From Bacillota bacterium (GTDB lineage Bacteria; Bacillota; Clostridia; Lachnospirales; Lachnospiraceae): a stretch of DNA of 51,867 bases. The position numbers and the translations under genes are program-made. The stretch is taken from the NCBI GenBank assembly GCA_023420935.1, contig JAEZUR010000169.1:1-51867 (forward strand), in the 5' to 3' direction. How positions within the stretch are numbered: the first letter of the stretch is position 1; each line of letters starts with the position of its first letter. The notes under the pieces were generated by a model. The model had not been told where the DNA came from. It did no database searches and saw only the letters and a list, made by a program, of their open reading frames with translations. Shown piece by piece: positions 16,843 to 24,773 of the stretch.

Positions 16843-17970
16843 TTAGATTCCTAGCACTTCTTTTATATACCTAGATAGTGTATCTGCTGCCATTTCATGA
16901 GCGATTGGTCCTGGATGACTTCTGGCGCCTACAGTTTCATTGGTTGTATTTGGTAACTGGAAGACTGAAACTTTCTTATCCTTTGTCTTTTGAATATAAT
17001 GATCAACTGCACGATATATTGCTGGCATCATTGGTATCCCAAGCATACCATAGGTCCAGATTATATGTGCCTTTGAATTATATTTTCTTATTTTGTAAAG
17101 GAAATTCTCTACTGCTTCTTCAAATGCCTTTACATCTTCTTCTACATAACTTCCATCTTCGTTAAGCCGTTGTTTATGAGTCTCTCCCGTCGTTTCATCT
17201 TTCCATTCTGGTGATTGGAACGCTCCTCCGTCATTGGTTCCAAGATTCACAACTACAACATCTGGCTGCCAAGAAGCAAAGTCATTATCCTCCAAAGCAC
17301 CCAGCGTTTTATTCTTATCACCTGTAAGGATACCACAGACTTTCTCATAATATTCTGGCATGTTTCCATGAGGGTTATTATCCCAACTTGTTAAAACACC
17401 CCAACCGCTTTGTGATAACACACGGTAATCTGCATTAATTGCTTTAGCTGTCTTCGCTGTATAATTATCTACTGCACTAAACCACATGGAGATCCAGTCT
17501 TCCTCTTCTTTTGCTCCAATAATTCCTTCCCCAGATGTAATGCTGTCTCCGATAAACTCTAATTTATATGATTTATCAGAGGCTGGTAGTAATTCTCCGT
17601 CTAATCTGATTGCATGAATCTGCAAAGAGCAGTTAGGATCTGCGCTCATTGCCTGTACGTCTTTTATAATACGTACATTTTTTACAAACGCTTCATTCAT
17701 TCCGCGAAATACGCAGATCCAATGTCTTCCTGCTGTTATCATCTGTCTACTCACGGGAGCATCATTTACAAGTATACTAATCCAAGGTTCATACATCTCG
17801 TAATCTGCTTCCACTTCAATCCAAAGTTCTTGACACTTGGCATTTACTTCGATTCCACTGCCTGTCCAGAATAAGGTCAAAGGAGATAAACACCCTGTGG
17901 TTCTACCATGTACTTTTATAAGCTTTGCTTGGCTTAATGTTAGTTCTTTTAATTTTTCATTTATCTGCAA
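16843..17970 (-). CDS. CE2-like SGNH/GDSL carbohydrate esterase
   Basis: 375 aa from a TTG at 17970, which has AAAGGAGG 8 nt upstream; the longer frame to 18051 has no ribosome binding site. The N-terminal ~110 residues form the beta-sandwich seen before the catalytic domain in CE2 acetyl-esterases. SGNH blocks follow: FIGDSITSGEG (Ser nucleophile), a Gly in SQSGWG, VVNLGTNDGG (Asn) and ARSHPGPIAHEMAA (His). The Asp three residues before the His is replaced (RSHPG), consistent with Ser-His dyads known in some CE2 enzymes. No signal peptide is seen, so it would act on imported acetylated saccharides. It lies upstream of the FAH gene. Confidence 0.82.
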   Translation of the reverse strand: MQINEKLKELTLSQAKLIKVHGRTTGCLSPLTLFWTGSGIEVNAKCQELWIEVEADYEMYEPWISILVNDAPVSRQMITAGRHWICVFRGMNEAFVKNVRIIKDVQAMSADPNCSLQIHAIRLDGELLPASDKSYKLEFIGDSITSGEGIIGAKEEEDWISMWFSAVDNYTAKTAKAINADYRVLSQSGWGVLTSWDNNPHGNMPEYYEKVCGILTGDKNKTLGALEDNDFASWQPDVVVVNLGTNDGGAFQSPEWKDETTGETHKQRLNEDGSYVEEDVKAFEEAVENFLYKIRKYNSKAHIIWTYGMLGIPMMPAIYRAVDHYIQKTKDKKVSVFQLPNTTNETVGARSHPGPIAHEMAADTLSRYIKEVLGI

Positions 17971-18105
17971 CTGAGTTTCCTCCTTTATCTTTCTATCACA
18001 TGATACATTGCTTTCATTGTAAATTACCAGAAAGAGGAATTCAATAGACAAAATAATTAATTCAATGTGTTATATCATACTACACCTAAGATATTTATAT
18101 ACAAC

Positions 18106-18133
18106 AAGGGAGAGCGATTTCGCACTCCCCCTT
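18106..18133 (-). terminator. Hairpin downstream of the MFS efflux gene
   Basis: Stem AAGGG-AGA-GCG / CGC-ACT-CCC-CTT with loop ATTT (one bulged C). Read on the minus strand it is followed by TTGTTGTAT, a weak T tract. It lies 46 nt after the stop of the DHA2 transporter gene. Confidence 0.6.
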
Positions 18134-18179
18134 AATAATCTTAATCCGTACTATCAATTAACAAACATTCTATCTATAT

Positions 18180-19607
18180 TTAATCTGTTACAGATACTCT
18201 TTCTTTTCTACTAATTAATCGTAAAAAAGTTAATACAGCACCAAAAATACTTATTGCGCCTGCTGTTATATATACAATTTTCATACCATAGATGAATGCA
18301 TCATTTCTTCCAACCACATAATCAGTCACATGATGTCCAATTTTTGCACTCATACTACTATATAGAAGTGTGGTGGCTAATGCTATTCCACTTACCATTC
18401 CCATATTTCTGATCAACGCATTTATACTTCCTGCAATTCCAAGTTTATCCCTTGATACGGTAGACATAACTAAGGAATTATTCGGTGATTGGAAGAGTCC
18501 CATACCGAATGACATAATTCCAATAAAGAATAACATTCCAAGCAATGAAGCGTTTTCGTTTAAGGTAGACATGAATAATAATCCTATACTGATAAGAACC
18601 AACCCAATGAATGTCAGTATTTCAGAGCCATTCTTGTCTGATAAATGACCGCTAAGCGGTGCAACTACAGTTAATACTAATGGATAAACCATCAAAATTA
18701 ATCCAGTCTGTGCTGGGCTATAATTCATAACATCCTGTAGATAAAATGGCAGAATAATATTATTACAGAAGATTACCACAAACGTGATAAATCCACAAAA
18801 TATACTTAAAGAGAACAATTTGTTTGAAAACATATCTAATTGGATTAAAGGATTCTCTCGCTTCTTCTCCACTATAATAAATGCTAGAAATGTAATAACA
18901 GCAATAATAAAACCGAATATGATAAGTGAATCTGTAAAGCCACGATGTAATCCTTCATTTAGTGATACAAAAAGTGACACGATTGCAATCATAAATAAAA
19001 TAGCACCTAATCCATCCAATTTACCATGCACAGCCTGTTTTTCATTAGGTAAGAGCTTAAAGGCATAAAATATAGTTACAATACCAACCGGCACATTGAT
19101 TAAAAAGATATATTCCCAACTGGAAGCTCCTACAATCATACCACCTAATCCTGGACCTACTAATGAACCTAATGCAACAGCGGTTCCTATAAAACCAAGG
19201 GCTTTCCCACGTTCATTTTGTGGGAATACTTCAGTAATAATACCCTGATTATTGGCCATGGTTCCTGCTGCACCTATAGCTTGTACCACTCGAGCTAATA
19301 TTAGTAAAGGAAATGAATTTGTGACACCACATAGCAAAGATCCTATGGTAAATAGAATTAATCCTAATTTAAACATTTTGATTTTCCCAAGCATATCACC
19401 TAATCTACCAAAAATTAATACCGTACCAGCAATTACAATTAAATAACTCGTTGCTACTAATTGAATATTTGATGTGGCTACACCTAAGCTTCTTGCCATT
19501 TTGGGCAATGCTACATTTACAATACTTCCGTCCAAAGCAGACATGAATGTAGACATGACTACTATAATCAATATGGACCATTTACTTCTTTCGTTTGTTT
19601 TGTTCAT
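18180..19607 (-). CDS. MFS drug:H+ antiporter, DHA2 (EmrB/QacA) type
   Basis: 475 aa from the ATG at 19607 (GAGGAG 7 nt upstream; the longer frame adds only a basic tail). Fourteen hydrophobic segments are expected for DHA2. Motif A-like GRLGDMLGKIKMF follows TM2; the early D in MSALDGSIVNVALP is the family's TM1 signature, and LGSLVGPGLGG matches the antiporter motif C. It overlaps the marR gene by ATGA, so it is translationally coupled to its likely regulator. Proton-driven efflux of cationic or amphipathic drugs is the family role; the substrate is not predictable. Confidence 0.92.
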   Translation of the reverse strand: MNKTNERSKWSILIIVVMSTFMSALDGSIVNVALPKMARSLGVATSNIQLVATSYLIVIAGTVLIFGRLGDMLGKIKMFKLGLILFTIGSLLCGVTNSFPLLILARVVQAIGAAGTMANNQGIITEVFPQNERGKALGFIGTAVALGSLVGPGLGGMIVGASSWEYIFLINVPVGIVTIFYAFKLLPNEKQAVHGKLDGLGAILFMIAIVSLFVSLNEGLHRGFTDSLIIFGFIIAVITFLAFIIVEKKRENPLIQLDMFSNKLFSLSIFCGFITFVVIFCNNIILPFYLQDVMNYSPAQTGLILMVYPLVLTVVAPLSGHLSDKNGSEILTFIGLVLISIGLLFMSTLNENASLLGMLFFIGIMSFGMGLFQSPNNSLVMSTVSRDKLGIAGSINALIRNMGMVSGIALATTLLYSSMSAKIGHHVTDYVVGRNDAFIYGMKIVYITAGAISIFGAVLTFLRLISRKERVSVTD

Positions 19608-20056
19608 TCTTTTTCTCCTCTTGCGTTTAGCCAATGTATCTTATCGTAAATCCTCTTAAGAGAATTCATTGTAATCTGTTTCTCTTCTTCAGATAACTCT
19701 TCTGTTACTAAGTTTATCATCCCATGGTATTTCTCGTATATATCAGGCATTAACTCCTTGGCTTTGGTAGTTAAATATAACTTGTTGGCTCTACTATCTA
19801 ATTCATCTTGTTCTTTATATACGAACCCAAGCTGAATTAGCTTTGCTATGGTTCTTGCTGACATAGCCTTATCGTTACATGTTATTTTGCTAATTTTGTT
19901 CTGACTTATGCCTTCATTCTTATCCAAGATAAATAGATATGGGCAAGCGCCACTACTTAATTCATACTCCTTTAGAGCTTTATCCAGATAGATCTGTGTG
20001 TTTCTATAAATCTTTGTATTTAATTTAATAAAATTCGTAATTGCCTCATGATCCAT
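19604..20056 (-). CDS. MarR-family regulator of the DHA2 efflux pump
   Basis: 150 aa from the ATG at 20056, preceded by AAAGGGGGG with 6-nt spacing; the longer frame from 20092 would start inside the operator. Winged HTH: NKISKITCNDKAMSARTIAKL, wing FVYKEQDELDSRANKLYLT. Its stop overlaps the transporter start (ATGA). Two identical 12-nt palindromes flank its own promoter core, a strong sign of autoregulation together with the pump. Confidence 0.92.
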   Translation of the reverse strand: MDHEAITNFIKLNTKIYRNTQIYLDKALKEYELSSGACPYLFILDKNEGISQNKISKITCNDKAMSARTIAKLIQLGFVYKEQDELDSRANKLYLTTKAKELMPDIYEKYHGMINLVTEELSEEEKQITMNSLKRIYDKIHWLNARGEKE

Positions 20057-20076
20057 ATGATTCCCCCCTTTATTAA

Positions 20077-20122
20077 TTGACATGTCAACCATTAGTATAA
20101 TGTGTTATAGTTGACATGTCAA
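20077..20122 (-). promoter_or_regulatory. MarR-MFS promoter bracketed by two identical operators
   Basis: Minus strand: TTGACA (20117-20122), 17-nt spacer, TATACT (20094-20099). The perfect palindrome TTGACATGTCAA occurs twice: at 20111-20122, covering the -35 box, and at 20077-20088, just after the -10 box. A centre-to-centre distance of 34 nt (about three helical turns) suits two MarR dimers on one face of the DNA. Binding by the adjacent MarR is inferred. Confidence 0.85.
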
Positions 20123-20125
20123 TTA

Positions 20126-20620
20126 TTATTTATTAAACCATTCAATTGTCGCCGTTTTCATCTCTTTGGGAAGAATATTATTATATACTTCACTGTATAG
20201 CCATGCTAATGTTTTATTATTAAGATATTTTTTCATTTCCTCTTCCGCTTCTAACATAACCACTTTTATTAAACAAGGACATTTGGTATGTGTGTCTGGT
20301 AAATTCTCTTTATCCAATAATATAGTATTCTGCCTAATTTCAGCACATTGAAAAAAGGATTCGCTTCCCTCTATGGCTTCTACAACATTCCAAAATGTTA
20401 TCTCTTCTGCACTTCTTGCTAAAGCATATCCACCTTTCACACCAGGTACTGATTTTACAATACCTGATTTGCTTAACTTCGAATACATTTTTGACAAATA
20501 AGTTTCTGAAATACCCTGGAATGTAGCTAAGTCTCTAATACCAACGGACTTGCCCTCTTCTACGTTTACCATATATAACAAACAATGCAGTGCATATTCA
20601 ACGCCTACTGAAAATTTCAT
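20126..20620 (-). CDS. Rrf2-family transcriptional regulator
   Basis: 164 aa from the ATG at 20620 (GAGGAG 7 nt upstream). The winged HTH is typical: FSVGVEYALHCLLYM, IRDLATFQGISETYLSKMYSKL, then GIVKSVPGVKGGYALAR. Three cysteines (QCAEI and KCPCL) sit in the region that binds an Fe-S cluster in IscR/NsrR, but the spacing differs, so cluster binding is only possible. It is divergent from the FMN split-barrel/ferredoxin pair, which are redox proteins and its probable targets. Confidence 0.9.
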   Translation of the reverse strand: MKFSVGVEYALHCLLYMVNVEEGKSVGIRDLATFQGISETYLSKMYSKLSKSGIVKSVPGVKGGYALARSAEEITFWNVVEAIEGSESFFQCAEIRQNTILLDKENLPDTHTKCPCLIKVVMLEAEEEMKKYLNNKTLAWLYSEVYNNILPKEMKTATIEWFNK

Positions 20621-20720
20621 TTTTATTCTCCTCATATCTTTTAATCATTTCTATCATAGACTATTATCACTCGTAATTCAAGATTCTCTTCTTAGTAAAA
20701 GTTATTAAAATATTTTCATG

Positions 20721-20749
20721 TTGACAGTATTAATATTGTATAGTAATAT
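20721..20749 (+). promoter_or_regulatory. Promoter of the split-barrel/ferredoxin operon
   Basis: TTGACA (20721-20726), 17-nt spacer, TAATAT (20744-20749). A GACAAT...ATTGTC inverted repeat lies just downstream (about 20756-20790), a candidate site for the divergent Rrf2 regulator. Confidence 0.6.
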
Positions 20750-20821
20750 AATTATCGACAATGCTTATCCACGATAAATATTGTCTCCATTAAAAACCCA
20801 ACATGAAAGGAATGTAATCGA

Positions 20822-21193
20822 ATGTTTACAGAAAAATTTTTAGAAGTATTAAACCATGAAGGTATTGTTTCCATCGTAACTTGTGCAGGAAATGAGGCTC
20901 ACGTAGCAAACACCTGGAATAGCTATTTAGTATTGGAAGAAGGTAACAAGATATTGATTCCTGCTGCTGCCATGATCAAGACAGAGGAAAATATCAATGA
21001 GAACCCTACTGTTAAGTTAACGTTAGGTAGTAAAGAAGTAATGGGCTATAACTATATGGGTACTGGATTTTTAATAGAGGGAACTGCCAAATTCTTAAAA
21101 GATGGAGAACTCTTCCAGATGATGAGAGAGAAATATTCCTTCTTAACAAGAGTATTAGAAGTAACCGTTCATTCTTGTAAGCAAACATTATAA
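20822..21193 (+). CDS. Pyridoxamine 5'-phosphate oxidase-like FMN split-barrel protein
   Basis: 123 aa, typical of small split-barrel flavoproteins. The N-terminal strand GIVSIVTCAGNEAHVANTW and the IPAAAMIKTEENINENP and GTGFLIEGTAKFL blocks are family landmarks for FMN binding. It is too short and too divergent to be PdxH itself. It is followed 16 nt later by a small ferredoxin gene and has a divergent Rrf2 regulator upstream; the trio suggests a flavin/Fe-S redox pair, partner unknown. AAAGGAATG... spacing upstream gives a modest SD. Confidence 0.85.
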   Translation: MFTEKFLEVLNHEGIVSIVTCAGNEAHVANTWNSYLVLEEGNKILIPAAAMIKTEENINENPTVKLTLGSKEVMGYNYMGTGFLIEGTAKFLKDGELFQMMREKYSFLTRVLEVTVHSCKQTL

Positions 21194-21209
21194 AAAATTA
21201 GGAGAAAAC

Positions 21210-21386
21210 ATGCCGAGAAGAATTAACCAATCAGAATGCATAGCATGCGGAACCTGTCAGAGAGTTTGTATTGTAGGATGTATTACCCAAGGGGAAGATA
21301 ACAAAAGAATCATCCATGAAGCAGCCTGCGTGGATTGTGGAGCATGTCAAATGGCGTGTATTAAAAAATGCATTACTAAAGCTTAA
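21210..21386 (+). CDS. 58-aa 2[4Fe-4S] bacterial ferredoxin
   Basis: Short gene starting at the ATG at 21210 (GGAG, 6 nt spacing). The product begins MPRRINQSEC and has two clostridial CxxCxxCxxxC clusters: CIACGTCQRVC (residues 10-20) and CVDCGACQMAC (40-50), each followed by an extra Cys (C24, C54). Unlike the canonical Pro after the last ligand, here the residues are IVG/IKK. It carries two low-potential clusters for single-electron transfer in the cytoplasm. It lies 16 nt after the split-barrel flavoprotein, implying co-transcription and perhaps direct electron exchange. Confidence 0.93.
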   Translation: MPRRINQSECIACGTCQRVCIVGCITQGEDNKRIIHEAACVDCGACQMACIKKCITKA

Positions 21387-21431
21387 CCATTTTCTTCTCA
21401 GTTAGATGCCTTTTGCAAGATTAGATTATGG

Positions 21432-21460
21432 TTGAAAAAGAAACAAACATCTAATATAAT
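21432..21460 (+). promoter_or_regulatory. Promoter of the second MarR-MFS module
   Basis: TTGAAA (21432-21437), 17-nt spacer, TATAAT (21455-21460). The spacer contains AAAGAAACAAA, which also occurs in the spacer of the MFS promoter at 22039, a likely shared MarR site. CCAACGGTTGG, a perfect 11-nt palindrome, follows at 21473-21483. Confidence 0.75.
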
Positions 21461-21494
21461 AATGTAAATGCACCAACGGTTGGGAGGACAAGCC

Positions 21495-21962
21495 ATGAAC
21501 AAAGAAGAACAAGTCATGATGGGTTTCAGAGACGTATTTAACAAGATGACTTTACTTAACAAGACAAAGATGGAAGAAAGCCTTAAAGGCTTTAAGTCTT
21601 CTGAAGTACATTACATCGAATACATTGGAAAAAATGTAGATTCCAATGTTACAAAACTTGCGGATTCCTTTTATATGACTAGGGGCGCCATAAGCAAAAT
21701 GTCCAAGAAGCTTATTAATAGGGGTATTATTGAAAGCTATCAAAAAGCAGACAATAAGAAGGAAATTTATTTTCGTCTTACGGAACAAGGACAAGAGATT
21801 TACCATGTTCATGAGAAATTACACAAAGAATTTCAAGATCGAGATAAAGCTGTATTTGATCAGGTGACTGAGGAACAATTCGATAGTATGATTCGTTTTG
21901 TTGATAAGTACAATCAACATCTGGATGCAGAAATAAAAAAACAAGGTATTAAGTCAGAATAA
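21495..21962 (+). CDS. MarR-family regulator of the downstream MFS transporter
   Basis: 155 aa from the ATG at 21495 (GGGAGG, 7 nt spacing; the longer frame starts upstream of this SD). Winged helix: VTKLADSFYMTRGAISKMSKKL then GIIESYQKADNKKEIYFRLT. It is followed by its own terminator, and the transporter gene then has a separate promoter with a shared sequence element and a palindrome after the -10 box. This points to one regulator acting on two promoters. Confidence 0.9.
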   Translation: MNKEEQVMMGFRDVFNKMTLLNKTKMEESLKGFKSSEVHYIEYIGKNVDSNVTKLADSFYMTRGAISKMSKKLINRGIIESYQKADNKKEIYFRLTEQGQEIYHVHEKLHKEFQDRDKAVFDQVTEEQFDSMIRFVDKYNQHLDAEIKKQGIKSE

Positions 21963-21989
21963 ATTTAAATTATGAGTAAAATAGCAAGC

Positions 21990-22023
21990 AGCCTAACTCT
22001 TTGAGATTAGGCTGTATTTTTTA
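21990..22023 (+). terminator. Intrinsic terminator of the marR gene
   Basis: Stem CAGCCTAA (21990-21997) / TTAGGCTG (22008-22015) with a 10-nt loop, followed by TATTTTTTAT. Confidence 0.9.
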
Positions 22024-22038
22024 TCTTTAAGTATTTTG

Positions 22039-22088
22039 TTGACAAAGAAACAAATCAGTGATATATTTGTTATGTTTCCAAGGAAACA
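22039..22088 (+). promoter_or_regulatory. MFS promoter with downstream operator palindrome
   Basis: TTGACA (22039-22044), 17-nt spacer holding AAGAAACAAA, TATATT (22062-22067). Arms TGTTTCC (22073-22079) and GGAAACA (22082-22088) form an operator-like palindrome over the expected start site. The GAAACA core recurs in the spacer and in the marR promoter. Confidence 0.78.
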
Positions 22089-22115
22089 ATATCAACTTGT
22101 CAAAGGAGAATCGAA

Positions 22116-23354
22116 ATGAAGAAACTTTCATGTAATGACCAAAGCACAGAACAAACTGTGGATAAGCATGCTTTCCTGTTCGGTTTAATCTCTGTATTTC
22201 TATGTGGAATTGGTTTTACAATCATAACACCGGTGGTACCTTTCTTAGTGCAACCTTACATAAGCAATCCGAATGATCAGGCTATCGTAGTTACACTTCT
22301 TACTTCAATTTATGCCGTCTGCGTGTTTCTTGCAGCTCCCGGACTGGGAGCACTGAGTGATAAATATGGTCGTAGACCAGTACTCTTAATATGCCTATTG
22401 GGTTCAGCAATTGGATATATCGTATTTGGTATTGGTGGTGCATTATGGATATTATTTGCCGGGCGCATAATAGATGGTGTAACAGGTGGAACTATAAGCA
22501 CTTTATTCGCGTATTTTGCAGACATCACCCCTAGAGAAGAAAGAACCAAATACTTTGGATGGATGAGTGCAGTTGTAGGAGTAGGTACTGTCATTGGCCC
22601 TACTCTTGGCGGATTGCTTGCCAAGTTTGGGAATTCTGTTCCCTTGTATTTTGGAGCAATCATAACTCTACTGAATGTCGTATATGGATACTTTTTAATG
22701 CCCGAAAGCCTACATAAGAATAATAAACTGCAAAAGATACCATTGATAAGACTGAATCCGTTTACACAGCTTGCAAACATACTGTCCATGAATAGTCTAA
22801 AAGGGCTACTTGTATCAGCGTTCTTACTTTGGATACCAAGTGGTTCTTTACAAGCAGTTTTATCACAATTCACAGTGGATTCGTTCCAGTGGAAGCCTGC
22901 ACTTATCGGTCTTATGTTCTCTATTATTGGCCTCCAAGACATCATTTCACAAGGTTTCATAATGCCGAAGTTATTAGTAAGACTTAGTGATAAAAAGATA
23001 GCTGTGCTTGGTATGTTCTCCGAGTTAATCGGATATTGTCTAATTGCAGCATCTGCTTTATTCTCATACTATCAACTTCTAATAGCTGGAATGTTTGTAT
23101 TTGGATTTGGTGATTCCATTTTTGGACCTTCCTTCAATGGAATGCTTTCCAAATCTGTGGATTCCAGTGAGCAAGGTAGGATTCAAGGCGGTAGCCAATC
23201 AATTCAATCTCTTGCAAGAATAATTGGTCCTATCATCGGTGGGCAAATATATGTATTCCTGGGTTCTGCGGCACCTGCTTTTATGGGTGTTATATTGGTA
23301 GCAGTGGCAATACCTATTTCTTTATCTATAAAATACCCTCTTGGTGATTCATAG
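22116..23354 (+). CDS. MFS drug transporter, DHA1 (TetA-like) type
   Basis: 412 aa with twelve predicted membrane helices. Motif A GLGALSDKYGRRPVLL follows TM2, and VVGVGTVIGPTLGGLLAKFG is the antiporter motif C in TM5; both mark proton-coupled efflux. A second, weaker loop motif (KIAVLGMFSE) follows TM8. AAAGGAG precedes the ATG. Its 3' end overlaps the convergent vWA gene by 29 nt, so transcripts from the two sides collide. Regulated probably by the MarR encoded just upstream. Confidence 0.93.
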   Translation: MKKLSCNDQSTEQTVDKHAFLFGLISVFLCGIGFTIITPVVPFLVQPYISNPNDQAIVVTLLTSIYAVCVFLAAPGLGALSDKYGRRPVLLICLLGSAIGYIVFGIGGALWILFAGRIIDGVTGGTISTLFAYFADITPREERTKYFGWMSAVVGVGTVIGPTLGGLLAKFGNSVPLYFGAIITLLNVVYGYFLMPESLHKNNKLQKIPLIRLNPFTQLANILSMNSLKGLLVSAFLLWIPSGSLQAVLSQFTVDSFQWKPALIGLMFSIIGLQDIISQGFIMPKLLVRLSDKKIAVLGMFSELIGYCLIAASALFSYYQLLIAGMFVFGFGDSIFGPSFNGMLSKSVDSSEQGRIQGGSQSIQSLARIIGPIIGGQIYVFLGSAAPAFMGVILVAVAIPISLSIKYPLGDS

Positions 23355-24759
23355 AAAACCCTCCTCGTTCCACTTCGCCAAATTCAGAGTATTCATTTGC
23401 TGCTTTCCTATATCTTAATCTCTTAACTGCACCATATGGTTCTCTTACAGAAAGTTCTTCCCCACCACCAGAAATAACCCATAAAATCTTATATCCTTGT
23501 GGTGTCACACGCAATTTCTCTTCTCCTTTTCCATCGGTAAAGTAAATGAGTAAATTAACCTGATTATGGTTGGCATATTCAAAAACTGGACTAAATTTGG
23601 TGTTTCCTTTTGTATTCATTCTATCTTTTAGATCTTTTTCCGTTCTGACTTTATATTCACGTCTAATTCTATCATCACATTCAAGAATGGTTATATCATG
23701 GCTATAGTTTTTTATAATACGAATCACTTCAAGCATGGCTTGCTTAAATTCCTCACCACTAATACTTCCACTAATATCAATGGCGACAACAATTTTAGCC
23801 TTATGACTTCTAAGTTCTCCTCTTAGATCCAATCTCTCTGGTTGTCTTCTATTTCTTCTTGTGATGGTTTTCTTTTTGTTACTTTCCACGGTTCCCATTA
23901 ACTGATTCAGATAAAGATTCCAAGGCAAATCATCCTCATTATTTTTAAAGTCAGTAATAAGTTCTTCAATAAACGCAGGAACATTACCTTTCTCAGAGGA
24001 GAGAATTACTTTCTCTGTGAATTCTTTTATTGTTTCATCATCCAAATTACTGGATTCTTCCCAAATATCATGGGTGTTTGCAATATTATACTCCGTTTGG
24101 ATCGTATCATTATCATCCTTCTGATTCGATTGTGTAGAATCACTTTTGATATCTTTCTTTTGTGGAACTTCCATTTCCTTATACTTCTGATCAATCGCAG
24201 CTTGAATCTTTTCCGCATAATATTCGAAAGTTGCATGATGTGGGAGTTTCAACCCATAGTTTAAATTAACCCATTCTAATGTTGTTGCATAAGGTGGAAG
24301 ATCATCTAAGTATTTATTCACAACAATATCCATTGCTGTATTAATGGCTAACTTACTATAGTTGTTTCTCAACCCCTTTGCCCTAATTAAATGAATTGAT
24401 AACACGTGTAATATTTCATGTTTTATAGTGCTTTCCATTTGTTTTATATTCAATTTAAGGAAAATGAATGGATTAAAATATATAACATATTTGGTACCCT
24501 TGAAATTAACTGCAGTTGGGCTACTGATGTCATATCTTATTTCTCTAGACATTTGATATAAAAAATATCCATAGAAATTCTCGTTTTCTTCCATCAGACT
24601 GAAGATAACTTTATCTACTAGGTCTAAAAATTCCTTCTTGAACTCTTCTGGCATTGTTATTTTTAGGTTCTCCACGTTATGATTCGCTTCAAATACACCA
24701 TACATTTTTTTCACTTTTTGACGGAGTGCATTTACTTCTGTATCAAAATTTGTCTCCAT
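23326..24759 (-). CDS. DUF2201-type protein: HExxH metallopeptidase-like domain plus vWA-like domain
   Basis: 477 aa from the ATG at 24759 (GGGG about 9 nt upstream; the other ATG, at 24768, directly abuts that SD). The N-terminal half has an HEILH zinc motif (residues ~114-118) in ESTIKHEILHVLSIH. A charged linker (~200-235) follows. The C-terminal half has VVAIDISGSISGEEF, a vWA/MIDAS DxSxS motif, and LLIYFTDGKGE. Together with the MoxR ATPase 14 nt upstream it forms a MoxR/vWA pair, which in other bacteria (RavA-ViaA, CoxD-CoxE, NorQ-NorD) inserts metals or remodels protein complexes. It is the last gene of the ten-gene operon. Client unknown. Confidence 0.85.
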   Translation of the reverse strand: METNFDTEVNALRQKVKKMYGVFEANHNVENLKITMPEEFKKEFLDLVDKVIFSLMEENENFYGYFLYQMSREIRYDISSPTAVNFKGTKYVIYFNPFIFLKLNIKQMESTIKHEILHVLSIHLIRAKGLRNNYSKLAINTAMDIVVNKYLDDLPPYATTLEWVNLNYGLKLPHHATFEYYAEKIQAAIDQKYKEMEVPQKKDIKSDSTQSNQKDDNDTIQTEYNIANTHDIWEESSNLDDETIKEFTEKVILSSEKGNVPAFIEELITDFKNNEDDLPWNLYLNQLMGTVESNKKKTITRRNRRQPERLDLRGELRSHKAKIVVAIDISGSISGEEFKQAMLEVIRIIKNYSHDITILECDDRIRREYKVRTEKDLKDRMNTKGNTKFSPVFEYANHNQVNLLIYFTDGKGEEKLRVTPQGYKILWVISGGGEELSVREPYGAVKRLRYRKAANEYSEFGEVERGGFSMNHQEGIL

Positions 24760-24773
24760 ACCATACATCCCCT

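Noticed and set aside
17971..18051. Longer N-terminus (MSIEFLFLVIY) of the CE2-like esterase, possibly a signal peptide
   Set aside because: No ribosome binding site at 18051 and too short a hydrophobic stretch; AAAGGAGG points to the TTG at 17970.
22310..22960. 216-codon minus-strand reading frame
   Set aside because: Antisense to the MFS transporter; proline/asparagine-rich shadow with no SD, while the plus-strand frame has clear MFS motifs.
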